Source of the DNA: Planctomycetota bacterium
Lineage (GTDB): Bacteria; Planctomycetota; Planctomycetia; Pirellulales; Thermoguttaceae
DNA: 5,507 bases
Direction: 5' to 3'
Assembly (NCBI GenBank): GCA_025356915.1
Contig: JANXQG010000539.1
Location: 1 to 5,507, forward strand
The notes below the pieces were generated by a model. It did not search any database, had not been told where the DNA came from, and saw nothing but the letters and a program-made list of their open reading frames with translations. Positions 1 through 5,507 of this stretch are shown piece after piece (the stretch's first letter is position 1; every line of letters begins with the position of its first letter). Made by a program: the position numbers and the translations under genes.

Positions 1-40
1 GGGTTTAAGAGGGAACATTGATTTATCGTTGAATGATGCC

Positions 41-586
41 ATGACCATGCAAGAAATGTCACCCGCCAACCCGAAACCTGAACGTCGCCGGTTCCAATAC
101 AGCCTGCGGGCAATGTTCGGTCTCACAACCGGTACCGCAGCGTTTTTCGCCCTGGCTCGCATGCTTGGCTACGTCGATGCGGTGGTTGCTTTGGCCGCGA
201 TCGTGGTTTTCGTCGGCATCATGGAATACCCGCATCGAGTTCATCTGCTTACCGGCATCCTTCTGACGCTCGTTGCCGGGATGCTCTTGTGGGCCAACTT
301 GCGGACGACCGGGTGGCAAAAGGAGCTCAATGTATCGCCACCTAACGAGTTAGGCCCTCTGGCAAAGAGTATGTTTTACCGCGGCTGGCCACTTTGTCCG
401 TTTATGATCTGCCCAAGTCACGGCATGACGTTTGATCCCAGTAACGGTGCTGTTTACTTGGCGTTGGCAATAGATGGCATCGTTTTCGTAATTACCCTTT
501 TAGTTACAAGGGGCATCTGCGGGTTCTGCTTCCGAAGGCGAGGCAGGCCGATCACCAAAACGCCGCTGGACACGATGCACCCGTAG
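41..586 (+). CDS. Hypothetical four-helix membrane protein, planctomycete type
   Basis: Function not recognised. Counting from the first possible start (TTG at 29), a basic N-terminus (residues 17-21, PERRR) leads into FQYSLR and then four hydrophobic segments: about 28-46, 50-66, 70-89 and 141-160. A soluble stretch of about 50 residues lies between segments 3 and 4 and carries Cys123 and Cys128; the short C-terminal tail is basic (FRRRGR). Short integral membrane proteins opening with a basic RFQ-Y/F-SLR motif are common and mostly uncharacterised in planctomycetes (recalled family pattern). The start is uncertain: candidates are TTG 29, ATG 41, ATG 47 and ATG 56, and the frame stays open to the left edge, so the gene could begin outside the window. 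I chose ATG 41 as the first ATG. An AGAGGGA at 8-14 is far from all of them. The stop codon TAG (584-586) lies inside the terminal repeat of the adjoining element. The gene is convergent with clpC. Confidence 0.68.
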   Translation: MTMQEMSPANPKPERRRFQYSLRAMFGLTTGTAAFFALARMLGYVDAVVALAAIVVFVGIMEYPHRVHLLTGILLTLVAGMLLWANLRTTGWQKELNVSPPNELGPLAKSMFYRGWPLCPFMICPSHGMTFDPSNGAVYLALAIDGIVFVITLLVTRGICGFCFRRRGRPITKTPLDTMHP

Positions 587-720
587 GGTGGGTGAAGCAC
601 GGAAGCACAACCGCAGTGGTGCGTTGCGCGAACCGGTCTAAACCAGGTGGAAGGTTGCCATTCGGTGGATTCCGTGCGCAACCGACCATTTCCCTGGGGG
701 GTTCGCTCCACGCACCCTAC
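583..720. repeat. 138-bp repeat-like element with imperfect terminal inverted repeats
   Basis: The left end (583-599) reads GTAGGGTGGGTGAAGCA; the reverse complement of the right end (704-720) reads GTAGGGTGCGTGGAGCG. They match at 14 of 17 positions, with the outer 8 identical. A second inner pair, GCACGGAA (597-604) and TTCCGTGC (670-677), is exactly complementary, so the element can fold into a long interrupted hairpin. No protein is encoded. GTAGGGTG(G/C)GT ends are familiar from short interspersed repeats in many bacterial genomes, including planctomycetes (recalled, not searched). It lies between the convergent ends of the membrane protein gene and clpC, overlaps the former's stop codon and stops 42 bp short of the clpC stop. 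It may be a non-autonomous MITE-like element and could serve as a transcription barrier in both directions; neither role is shown. No obvious target-site duplication was seen. Confidence 0.55.
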
Positions 721-762
721 AGTTTATGAATAATCAGCAGCGATTTTCTGGGGCTGAATGTT

Positions 763-3336
763 TCAGACCGTTGGCGCGGCCGCCTCGCCGCTGCCTGCTC
801 CAACCGCTACTGCTACAGGATGCTGCACCGAACCGTGGAACTTCAATTGCTTCTTGCCGGCCACCTCGGCCACTTCGACCGTGATCGTGTCCAATCCGTT
901 GAATTCGCCCTTGAGCAGTTCTTCGGAGAGCGGATCCTCGACCAAGTTCTCAATCGCCCGGCGCAAGGGACGCGCGCCGAAATCGAGATCCTTACAGGCC
1001 CTGCGGACGATTAGTTCCTTCGAGTCGTCGGTCAGCACCAGGTCTAGACCGCGCTCCTTGAGCCGCTCGCGAACCTTTTGGACCTCCAACTCGATGACAT
1101 TCTTCAGATCGTTCTCCGTCAGGTGACGGAAGACGATGATGTCGTCGATACGGTTGAGGAACTCTGGCCGGAAGACTTTTTCGATCTGCTCCTGCACGCG
1201 GTTCTTCATGCTGTCGTACGTGGCGTCATCGTCTGGCTTCTGGAAACCGAAGGCCGCTTCGTTTTTGATTGCGTCGGCACCCGCGTTCGTGGTCATGATG
1301 ACGATCGTGTTGCGGAAGTCAACATTGCGGCCGAAGCTATCGGTCAAACGACCCTCTTCCATGACCTGCAGCAACGTGTTGAAGACGTCCGGGTGGGCCT
1401 TCTCGATTTCGTCGAGCAGCACCACGGCGTACGGCCGACGACGGATCTTCTCGGTCAACTGGCCGCCTTCCTCGAAGCCGACGTAGCCCGGCGGGGCACC
1501 GATCAAGCGACTGACGTTGTGCTTCTCCATGTATTCGCTCATGTCGATCTGGATCAGGGCTTCTTCGTCGCCGAACATGAATTCGGCCAGGGCCTTGGCC
1601 AAGAGGGTCTTACCCACGCCGGTGGGGCCGGCAAAGATGAAGCAGCCGGTGGGCCGCTTGGGATCCTTCAATCCGCTGCGGCTACGGCGGACGGCCTTGG
1701 AGATCGACTTGATTGCCTCGTCTTGGCTGACGACCCGCTTGTGCAGATCGCCTTCCATCCGCATGAGTCGCATCGAGTCCTCGGTCGACATCCGGACCAG
1801 CGGAATGCCGGTGATTTTCGACACGACTTCGGCAATCACGTCCTCGTCGACCACGCCGTCGGTGGCGCGGGACTTTTCCCGCCACTCGTGCGTGATCAAC
1901 TGTTTCTTCTTTTTGAGCTTGTCGGCCTGATCGCGCAGCGCGGCGGCCTTCTCGAAATCCTGGTTCGCGACCGCTTCTTCCTTCTCGCGATTGAGGTTCT
2001 CGACCTCTTCGTCGATCTCCTTCAGATTGGGCGGACGAGTCATCGACTTGAGGTGAACCCGCGCGCCCGCTTCGTCGATCACGTCGATCGCTTTATCCGG
2101 CAGGCAGCGGCCGGTGATGTAACGGCTCGACAACTCGACGGCTGCCTCGACGGCGTCGTCGGTAATCTGCACGTGGTGGTGCGTCTCGTAGCGATCGCGG
2201 AGACCTTTGAGGATCTCGATCGTTTCCGGCTTGGTCGAAGGTTCGACCATCACTACTTGGAAGCGGCGGTCCAACGCGCTATCCTTCTCGATATACTTGC
2301 GATACTCATCGAGCGTGGTGGCGCCGATGCACTGAATTTCGCCGCGGGAAAGGGCCGGCTTAAGCACGTTCGAGGCGTCGATTGCGCCCTCGGCACCGCC
2401 CGCCCCCACGAGGGTATGCAGTTCGTCGATGAACAAAATCGTGTTCTTTGCGCGGCGGACTTCATTCATCACCGCCTTAATGCGCTCTTCAAACTGGCCG
2501 CGATACTTCGTGCCGGCAACCATCATTGCCAGGTCGAGCACCACAATGCGACGATCGGCAAGCAATTCGGGCACGTCGCCGTTGACCACGCGTTGAGCGA
2601 AACCTTCAACGATGGCCGTTTTGCCCACCCCGGCCTCACCCAGCAACACCGGGTTGTTCTTGGTGCGTCGGCCGAGGATTTGCATCGTCCGCTCGATTTC
2701 CTTCTCGCGGCCGATGACCGGATCGAGCTTCCCTTGCCGTGCCAGTTCGGTCAGGTCGCGGCCGAAGCTGTCCAGGGCAGGTGTCTTCGACTTGCCAGAT
2801 CGCGGCGACTCGCCGCCTTGGCTCTGCTGCTCGCGTCCACCACCACCGCCGCCGCCACTCAGGCTGCCAGCCCGCTCGGAGCCTTCGGACCCTTCCATGC
2901 CGTGCCCCAACAGGCTCAGCACTTCCTCGCGGACCTCTTCCAACTTCAGACCGAGGTTCATCAGCACCTGCGCTGCCACGCCTTCCTGCTCGCGTAACAG
3001 GCCCAGCAGGATGTGTTCGGTGCCGACGTAGTTGTGGCCCAGATTGCGGGCCTCTTCCATCGAATACTCGATCACTTTCTTAGCGCGGGGCGTCTGCGGC
3101 AGTTTGCCCATGGTCACCATGTCGGGACCGCTTTGCACGAGCTTTTCGACCTCGAGGCGGATCTTGCGGAGATCGACCTCGAGATTTTTCAGCACATTGG
3201 CGGCCACGCCGCTGCCCTCTTTGATCAGACCGAGCAGGATGTGCTCGGTGCCAATATATTCGTGATTGAACCGCTGGGCCTCCTGGTTTGCCAGTTGCAT
3301 CACCTTACGGGCGCGGTCAGTGAATCGTTCGTACAT
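763..3336 (-). CDS. clpC: ATP-dependent Clp protease ATP-binding subunit ClpC
   Basis: Hsp100/AAA+ unfoldase that forms a hexamer in the cytoplasm, threads substrates through its pore using ATP and feeds them to ClpP. All family parts are present in 857 residues, slightly longer than the usual 810-850. The N-domain has two Clp-N repeats, each with a GTEHILLGL core (29-37, 105-113). A low-complexity linker (145-187) contains seven consecutive glycines (161-167). D1 has Walker A GEAGVGKT (233-240), pore-loop Tyr278 in KYRG, Walker B FIDE (302-305), sensor GATT (338-341) and DRRF arginine finger (356-359). A UVR-type coiled coil lies at about 448-480, typical of ClpC rather than ClpA or ClpB. 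D2 has Walker A GPTGVGKT (570-577), pore loop GYVG (617-620), Walker B LLDE (640-643) and sensor-2 GARPLRR (787-793). FGF (696-698) sits where the ClpP-docking xGF tripeptide is expected. The C-terminal tail is Ala/Val/Gly rich. It is second in a two-gene operon; no ctsR, mcsA or mcsB is adjacent. Confidence 0.98.
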   Translation of the reverse strand: MYERFTDRARKVMQLANQEAQRFNHEYIGTEHILLGLIKEGSGVAANVLKNLEVDLRKIRLEVEKLVQSGPDMVTMGKLPQTPRAKKVIEYSMEEARNLGHNYVGTEHILLGLLREQEGVAAQVLMNLGLKLEEVREEVLSLLGHGMEGSEGSERAGSLSGGGGGGGREQQSQGGESPRSGKSKTPALDSFGRDLTELARQGKLDPVIGREKEIERTMQILGRRTKNNPVLLGEAGVGKTAIVEGFAQRVVNGDVPELLADRRIVVLDLAMMVAGTKYRGQFEERIKAVMNEVRRAKNTILFIDELHTLVGAGGAEGAIDASNVLKPALSRGEIQCIGATTLDEYRKYIEKDSALDRRFQVVMVEPSTKPETIEILKGLRDRYETHHHVQITDDAVEAAVELSSRYITGRCLPDKAIDVIDEAGARVHLKSMTRPPNLKEIDEEVENLNREKEEAVANQDFEKAAALRDQADKLKKKKQLITHEWREKSRATDGVVDEDVIAEVVSKITGIPLVRMSTEDSMRLMRMEGDLHKRVVSQDEAIKSISKAVRRSRSGLKDPKRPTGCFIFAGPTGVGKTLLAKALAEFMFGDEEALIQIDMSEYMEKHNVSRLIGAPPGYVGFEEGGQLTEKIRRRPYAVVLLDEIEKAHPDVFNTLLQVMEEGRLTDSFGRNVDFRNTIVIMTTNAGADAIKNEAAFGFQKPDDDATYDSMKNRVQEQIEKVFRPEFLNRIDDIIVFRHLTENDLKNVIELEVQKVRERLKERGLDLVLTDDSKELIVRRACKDLDFGARPLRRAIENLVEDPLSEELLKGEFNGLDTITVEVAEVAGKKQLKFHGSVQHPVAVAVGAGSGEAAAPTV

Positions 3337-3906
3337 TTAATGGTCTCCCTTGCTCTCATGCTCCGAATTCACGGAGGTAACGGTATGCTTGCGGGCCTCG
3401 GTGAGCAACCCCCCCTCACGGTGGATCTCCAGTGCCCAGCGATGGGCACCGTCAAGCCGTACGAGATGATTGAGTTGATGAGTCGCGTCGTCGAACCGCT
3501 TGGTGTGTCGCAAGAGCGTGGCCATCAGGAGCCTCGCTTCCAGGTCGTGCTCGTCACAACGCAACAGGACGTTCAACTTTCGTTCGGCTTCAAACCAGTT
3601 CCCTTTTAAGTAATCTTCCAAGGCTTCTTCAAAAAATTTTCCACCGGTTTTCTCGAAGGCCGCCGCTTGTCGCCGGTCAGTCCAGGCCCAGTAACCTACG
3701 GAAATGCTCCAGGCCACTCCAAGGAAAACCCAACTAATTATACGCAGCTCGGGAGCGAACAAGTCGGTCCAAAACCAAGTTCCCAGGAGAACCGCATTCA
3801 ACAAGGCCGCTGCCGCGACGGCAAAGGCCAAGGCGGCCCAATTCCCATCACGAACCAACTGCGGTAATCCCGGCCACAAGTAGACCGGCCACGGCGTCCT
3901 GTGCAT
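3337..3906 (-). CDS. Membrane-anchored TPR protein co-transcribed with clpC
   Basis: 189 residues, no named function recognised. The N-terminus is rich in Trp and Pro (WPVYLWPGLPQL, 6-17). Two hydrophobic segments follow, at about 24-46 and 56-75, with a short loop between them, so the protein is probably an inner-membrane hairpin. The C-terminal half is helical and soluble: 91-121 and 122-152 look like two TPR units, each with a small-residue/aromatic pattern (LKGNWFEAERKLNVLL; LRHTKRFDDATHQLNHLV). With both termini on the same side of the membrane, the TPRs would face the cytoplasm if the basic TDRRQ stretch after helix 2 (76-80) obeys the positive-inside rule. Its TAA stop directly abuts the clpC ATG, so the two are almost certainly translated from one message. 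A scaffold or adaptor role for ClpC at the membrane is inference. AGGGG (3918-3922) sits 11 nt before the ATG and supports this start. Confidence 0.85.
   Translation of the reverse strand: MHRTPWPVYLWPGLPQLVRDGNWAALAFAVAAAALLNAVLLGTWFWTDLFAPELRIISWVFLGVAWSISVGYWAWTDRRQAAAFEKTGGKFFEEALEDYLKGNWFEAERKLNVLLRCDEHDLEARLLMATLLRHTKRFDDATHQLNHLVRLDGAHRWALEIHREGGLLTEARKHTVTSVNSEHESKGDH
3345..3351 (-). promoter_or_regulatory. Shine-Dalgarno site of clpC inside the upstream gene
   Basis: Read on the minus strand this is AAGGGAG, ending 8 nt before the clpC ATG at 3336. It lies within the last codons of the TPR gene, whose stop (3337-3339) touches the clpC start. It fixes the clpC start and implies translational coupling. 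Confidence 0.7.
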
Positions 3907-3949
3907 CGGCTTTCACACCCCTGACCAGAGCCCTTGCTCCCCCTTCGTA

Positions 3950-4003
3950 AAACGGAATTTATTTCGTTGCCTTGTCTTTTTCAGACAAACGGAATGAATT
4001 TCG
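3950..4003. repeat. 17-bp direct repeat flanking a small hairpin
   Basis: Copies at 3950-3966 (AAACGGAATTTATTTCG) and 3987-4003 (AAACGGAATGAATTTCG) match at 15 of 17 positions and start 37 bp apart. Between and partly within them TTGTCT (3972-3977) and AGACAA (3983-3988) form a 6-bp stem with a 5-nt loop. The position between divergent genes suggests an operator-like arrangement, but no regulator can be named. Confidence 0.5.
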
Positions 4004-4147
4004 ATCTACATATATCCAGTGGCACTGATACCCACCACTAGACGGATATCGGCTCGCCGAAACCTCCCCAATCAACGGTTCCTCGCAATCCACGAGCCGG
4101 TAACCACCGAATTGTAGCTTTGAAAAGGATTGGAATCAAGGTAACTC

Positions 4148-4204
4148 ATGGAAAGAAGGAATGGCTGCCCGGATTGCATCGACGAAAGCGATTTGAGAGA
4201 CTAA
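4148..4204 (+). CDS. Possible 18-codon leader ORF with a CPDC motif
   Basis: ATG at 4148 opens a frame that reads MERRNGCPDCIDESDLRD and stops with TAA at 4202-4204, five bases before the preferred thiE ATG (4210). AAGG at 4138-4141 is well spaced (6 nt) as a ribosome binding site, better than that of thiE itself. The CPxC pair is the only recognisable feature. It may be a leader peptide that couples translation to thiE, a tiny real protein, or chance; frames this short occur often by chance. It overlaps the alternative upstream extension of thiE that begins at TTG 4120, so both cannot be read efficiently. Confidence 0.25.
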   Translation: MERRNGCPDCIDESDLRD

Positions 4205-4209
4205 AGAGT

Positions 4210-5403
4210 ATGAATTCCCAGCATGTTTCCGATCCTATAGCCCTACTCAGAATCCTCGATGCGGCCGCCAATCGCGCTCGGGAAGGACTTCGGGTGATCG
4301 AAGATTGGGTCCGCTTTGCCTTGGATGACGCCCATTTGACGGGGCACTTGAAGCAAATTCGTCACGATCTGGCCACCGCCTTGGCTTGTATTCCGTGGGA
4401 ACAAAGACTGGCTGCCCGAGAAACCCAGGCCGATGTCGGGACCGGAATTACCACTCCTTCGGAGTATAGCCGAGAGAAGCTTTCGGACGTTTTGACGGCC
4501 AACTTTCTCCGGCTTCAAGAGAGTCTCCGGAGCCTTGAAGAATTCGGAAAAATACTTAACCCCACTGTTGGCTGCATGATTGAGCAGCTTCGGTATCGGA
4601 CTTACACCGTTCAGCGAGTACTCGACTCCACGCGCATCGGGTTGGAACGATTGGCGACGGCGCGACTTTACGTGTTGCTCGATGGGCAATCGTCGTTTGA
4701 GCAGTTTGAGCGAATGGCCCAGCGACTGATTGAGGCTGGGGTGGACGTTCTACAGTTACGCGACAAGCGGTTGGCCGACCGTGAGCTGATCGACCGTGCG
4801 CGGCGTTTGCGGCGACTGACACGGGATACCTCGACGCTCTTGGTGATCAATGATCGGCCCGATCTGGCCGCCTTGACGCAGGCCGATGGTTTCCACGTCG
4901 GTCAGGAGGAGCTTTCCGTGAAGGATGCGCGATCGATCGTCGGTCTGGACATGTTGATCGGCGTCTCCACGCATTCGATTGAGCAGGCTCGGCAAGCGGT
5001 GCTCGACGGGGCGAATTACATCGGCGTCGGGCCGACGTTTCCTTCCGGCACGAAACAGTTCGATCATTTTCCTGGGGTGGAGTTGTTGCGCGCGGTGGCC
5101 GCCGAGATTCGGTTGCCGATGGCTCCGGTGGGGAGGGGCGGAGACGAGGGCGCGCCCCGCCGAGGGTGTGCGCCTGCGACCGCTGAAGTCGAAGACTTCG
5201 ACTTAACCCGAACGTGCGCGCTGTCGAAGGGACGCCGCGCGGGCGGCGCGCTGCATCCTCGCTGCGCACTCGCCGTGCTGACGCACGGCTCGCGCTCGCT
5301 GCGGATGGGTATGAGCGCCGGCGCAAGCGCCGGCTTACTCAAGGTTCGCGTGGCGGGATTCCATCTCTTCCGCGGAGATGGAATCCCGCCACGCGAACCT
5401 TGA
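4210..5403 (+). CDS. thiE: ThiD2-ThiE fusion: HMP-P kinase domain plus thiamin phosphate synthase, 3' part disrupted
   Basis: Numbering is from ATG 4210. Residues 11-114 match the ThiD2 domain, an HMP-P kinase often fused to ThiE: RILD (14-17), NRAREGLRVIED (21-32), RH (51-52), DVGT (75-78) and ANFLRLQESLRSLEEFGK (97-114). From about 150 comes the ThiE TIM barrel, which joins HMP-PP to thiazole phosphate in thiamin synthesis: QLRDK (182-186), IND (213-215), HVGQEE (229-234), GVSTHS (251-256) and GPTFPSGTK (274-282). GQEE has Glu where ThiE normally has a metal-binding Asp. Homology ends at LPM (302-304, nt 5121); the GGI loop and the Ser/Ala phosphate-binding loop are missing. Residues 305-397 are low-complexity reading of repeat DNA, and the stop (5401-5403) lies in the right arm of the terminal inverted repeat. 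The frame could start at TTG 4120, but those 30 basic residues have no ThiD2 similarity; GAGAGA (4195-4200) precedes ATG 4210 by 9 nt. The gene is a pseudogene or an assembly-cut gene. Confidence 0.85.
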   Translation: MNSQHVSDPIALLRILDAAANRAREGLRVIEDWVRFALDDAHLTGHLKQIRHDLATALACIPWEQRLAARETQADVGTGITTPSEYSREKLSDVLTANFLRLQESLRSLEEFGKILNPTVGCMIEQLRYRTYTVQRVLDSTRIGLERLATARLYVLLDGQSSFEQFERMAQRLIEAGVDVLQLRDKRLADRELIDRARRLRRLTRDTSTLLVINDRPDLAALTQADGFHVGQEELSVKDARSIVGLDMLIGVSTHSIEQARQAVLDGANYIGVGPTFPSGTKQFDHFPGVELLRAVAAEIRLPMAPVGRGGDEGAPRRGCAPATAEVEDFDLTRTCALSKGRRAGGALHPRCALAVLTHGSRSLRMGMSAGASAGLLKVRVAGFHLFRGDGIPPREP

Positions 5404-5507
5404 GTAAGCCGGCGCTTGCGCCGGCGCTCATACCCATCCGCAGCGAGCGCGAGCCGTGCGTCAGCACGGCGAGTGCGCAGCGAGGATGCAGCGCGCCGCC
5501 CGCGCGG
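5122..5507. repeat. GC-rich, hairpin-dense repeat tract replacing the thiE 3' end
   Basis: From the point where ThiE homology ends, the DNA becomes very GC-rich and full of short palindromes: GGGCGCGCCC (5148-5157); AAGTCGAAG-A-CTTCGACTT (5186-5204); GCCGTGC-TGAC-GCACGGC (5272-5289); GCCGGCGC-AA-GCGCCGGC (5317-5334). CTCGCTGCG occurs twice (5258-5266 and 5295-5303). No conserved protein is visible in the plus-strand frame continued from thiE. It resembles intergenic repeat sequence more than coding DNA. The exact left boundary is uncertain by 10-20 bp. Confidence 0.55.
5235..5507. repeat. Perfect inverted repeat, 133-bp arms, 7-nt spacer, at the window edge
   Basis: Bases 5235-5367 are the exact reverse complement of 5375-5507; I compared the arms base by base and found no mismatch. 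The spacer 5368-5374 reads TTCCGCG. The right arm ends on the last base of the window, so the true arms may be longer. The arms contain the smaller hairpins of the repeat tract, so these appear twice in mirror image. This may be a genuine palindrome made of two head-to-head copies of a repeat or an assembler or amplification fold-back at a contig end. Confidence 0.97.

Larger units (their letters stand above)
3907..4209. other. Divergent intergenic region between the clpC operon and thiE
   Basis: About 300 bp separates two divergent transcription units, so it must hold both promoters. The part from about 3945 to 4020 is visibly AT-rich against GC-rich genes. It contains a 17-bp direct repeat and a hairpin (listed separately). 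Nearer thiE, CGGCTCG (4050-4056) and CGAGCCG (4093-4099) are complementary over 7 bp and could give the thiE leader some structure. TTGTCT (3972-3977), 17 nt and TGAATT (3995-4000) is a weak sigma-70-like pair on the plus strand; no convincing pair was found on the minus strand. I see no TPP riboswitch core, no CIRCE element and no tandem CtsR box. Confidence 0.5.

Noticed and set aside
721..762. Intrinsic terminator directly after clpC
   Set aside because: No stem followed by a T-run is visible on the minus strand here; the neighbouring repeat element is a better but unproven candidate.
1078..2997. A 639-codon plus-strand open frame inside clpC
   Set aside because: It lies wholly antisense to an unmistakable ClpC and its translation shows no domain, only mirrored ClpC codon bias. 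Long antisense frames are common opposite GC-rich conserved genes.
3013..3609. A 198-codon plus-strand open frame across the clpC/TPR gene junction
   Set aside because: Antisense to two supported genes, with no recognisable motif or convincing start signal.
3972..3988. Hairpin TTGTCT-TTTTC-AGACAA as a rho-independent terminator
   Set aside because: The stem is short and AT-rich, has no following T-run on either strand, and lies between divergent genes where no transcript should end.
3907..4020. CIRCE or CtsR heat-shock operator upstream of the clpC operon
   Set aside because: No TTAGCACTC-N9-GAGTGCTAA and no tandem GGTCAAA repeat; a lone GGTCAG is not enough.
4120..4209. N-terminal extension of thiE from TTG 4120
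   Set aside because: The 30 added residues are basic and unlike ThiD2, the start is a TTG without a ribosome site, and the ThiD2 domain begins right after ATG 4210.
3907..4209. TPP riboswitch upstream of the thiamin gene
   Set aside because: I looked for the CTGAGA and ACC...GAACCTGAT core elements on both strands and found neither.
4243..5342. Several minus-strand open frames opposite thiE and the repeat tract
   Set aside because: They oppose clear ThiD2 and ThiE homology and have Arg/Pro/Ser-rich or otherwise featureless translations typical of shadow frames.

Overview
The window looks like a piece of a planctomycete (Pirellulales-like) genome. This rests on three things: the N-terminal Arg-Arg-Arg-Phe-Gln-Tyr-Ser-Leu-Arg lead-in to the first membrane segment of the left-hand hypothetical protein, a style common in that phylum; the ClpC sequence with its glycine-rich linker; and a ThiD2-ThiE fusion with the GPTFPSGTK phosphate-loop style of planctomycete ThiE. 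This is recognition from memory, not a database search. The high-GC repeat sequence at the right edge and the odd window length suggest a short draft or metagenomic contig.

Layout from left to right. (1) A plus-strand four-helix membrane protein of unknown function ends at 586. (2) A 138-bp repeat-like element with imperfect terminal inverted repeats (583-720) fills most of the gap between convergent genes and supplies the stop codon of gene 1. (3) clpC, the Hsp100 unfoldase of the ClpCP protease, lies on the minus strand (763-3336). (4) Immediately upstream of it, with stop codon TAA abutting the clpC ATG, is a small membrane-anchored TPR protein (3337-3906); the two form an evident operon. 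(5) A divergent, partly AT-rich intergenic region (3907-4209) carries a direct repeat, a hairpin and a possible 18-codon leader ORF. (6) A plus-strand ThiD2-ThiE fusion gene for thiamin phosphate synthesis starts near 4210. Its ThiE homology stops abruptly near 5121. (7) From about 5122 to the end the sequence turns into very GC-rich, hairpin-dense repeat sequence, ending in a perfect inverted repeat of 133-bp arms with a 7-nt spacer that runs exactly to the last base.

The genes serve two unrelated processes. The clpC operon is protein quality control, with a membrane TPR protein that could be an adaptor or simply a co-transcribed neighbour. The thi gene would convert HMP-P to HMP-PP and join it to thiazole phosphate to give thiamin phosphate. 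As read here, the ThiE half lacks its last strands and phosphate-binding loop, so it is either truly disrupted by a repeat element or, just as likely, cut by an assembly fold-back at the contig end. I see no defence system, CRISPR array, transposase, tRNA or rRNA.
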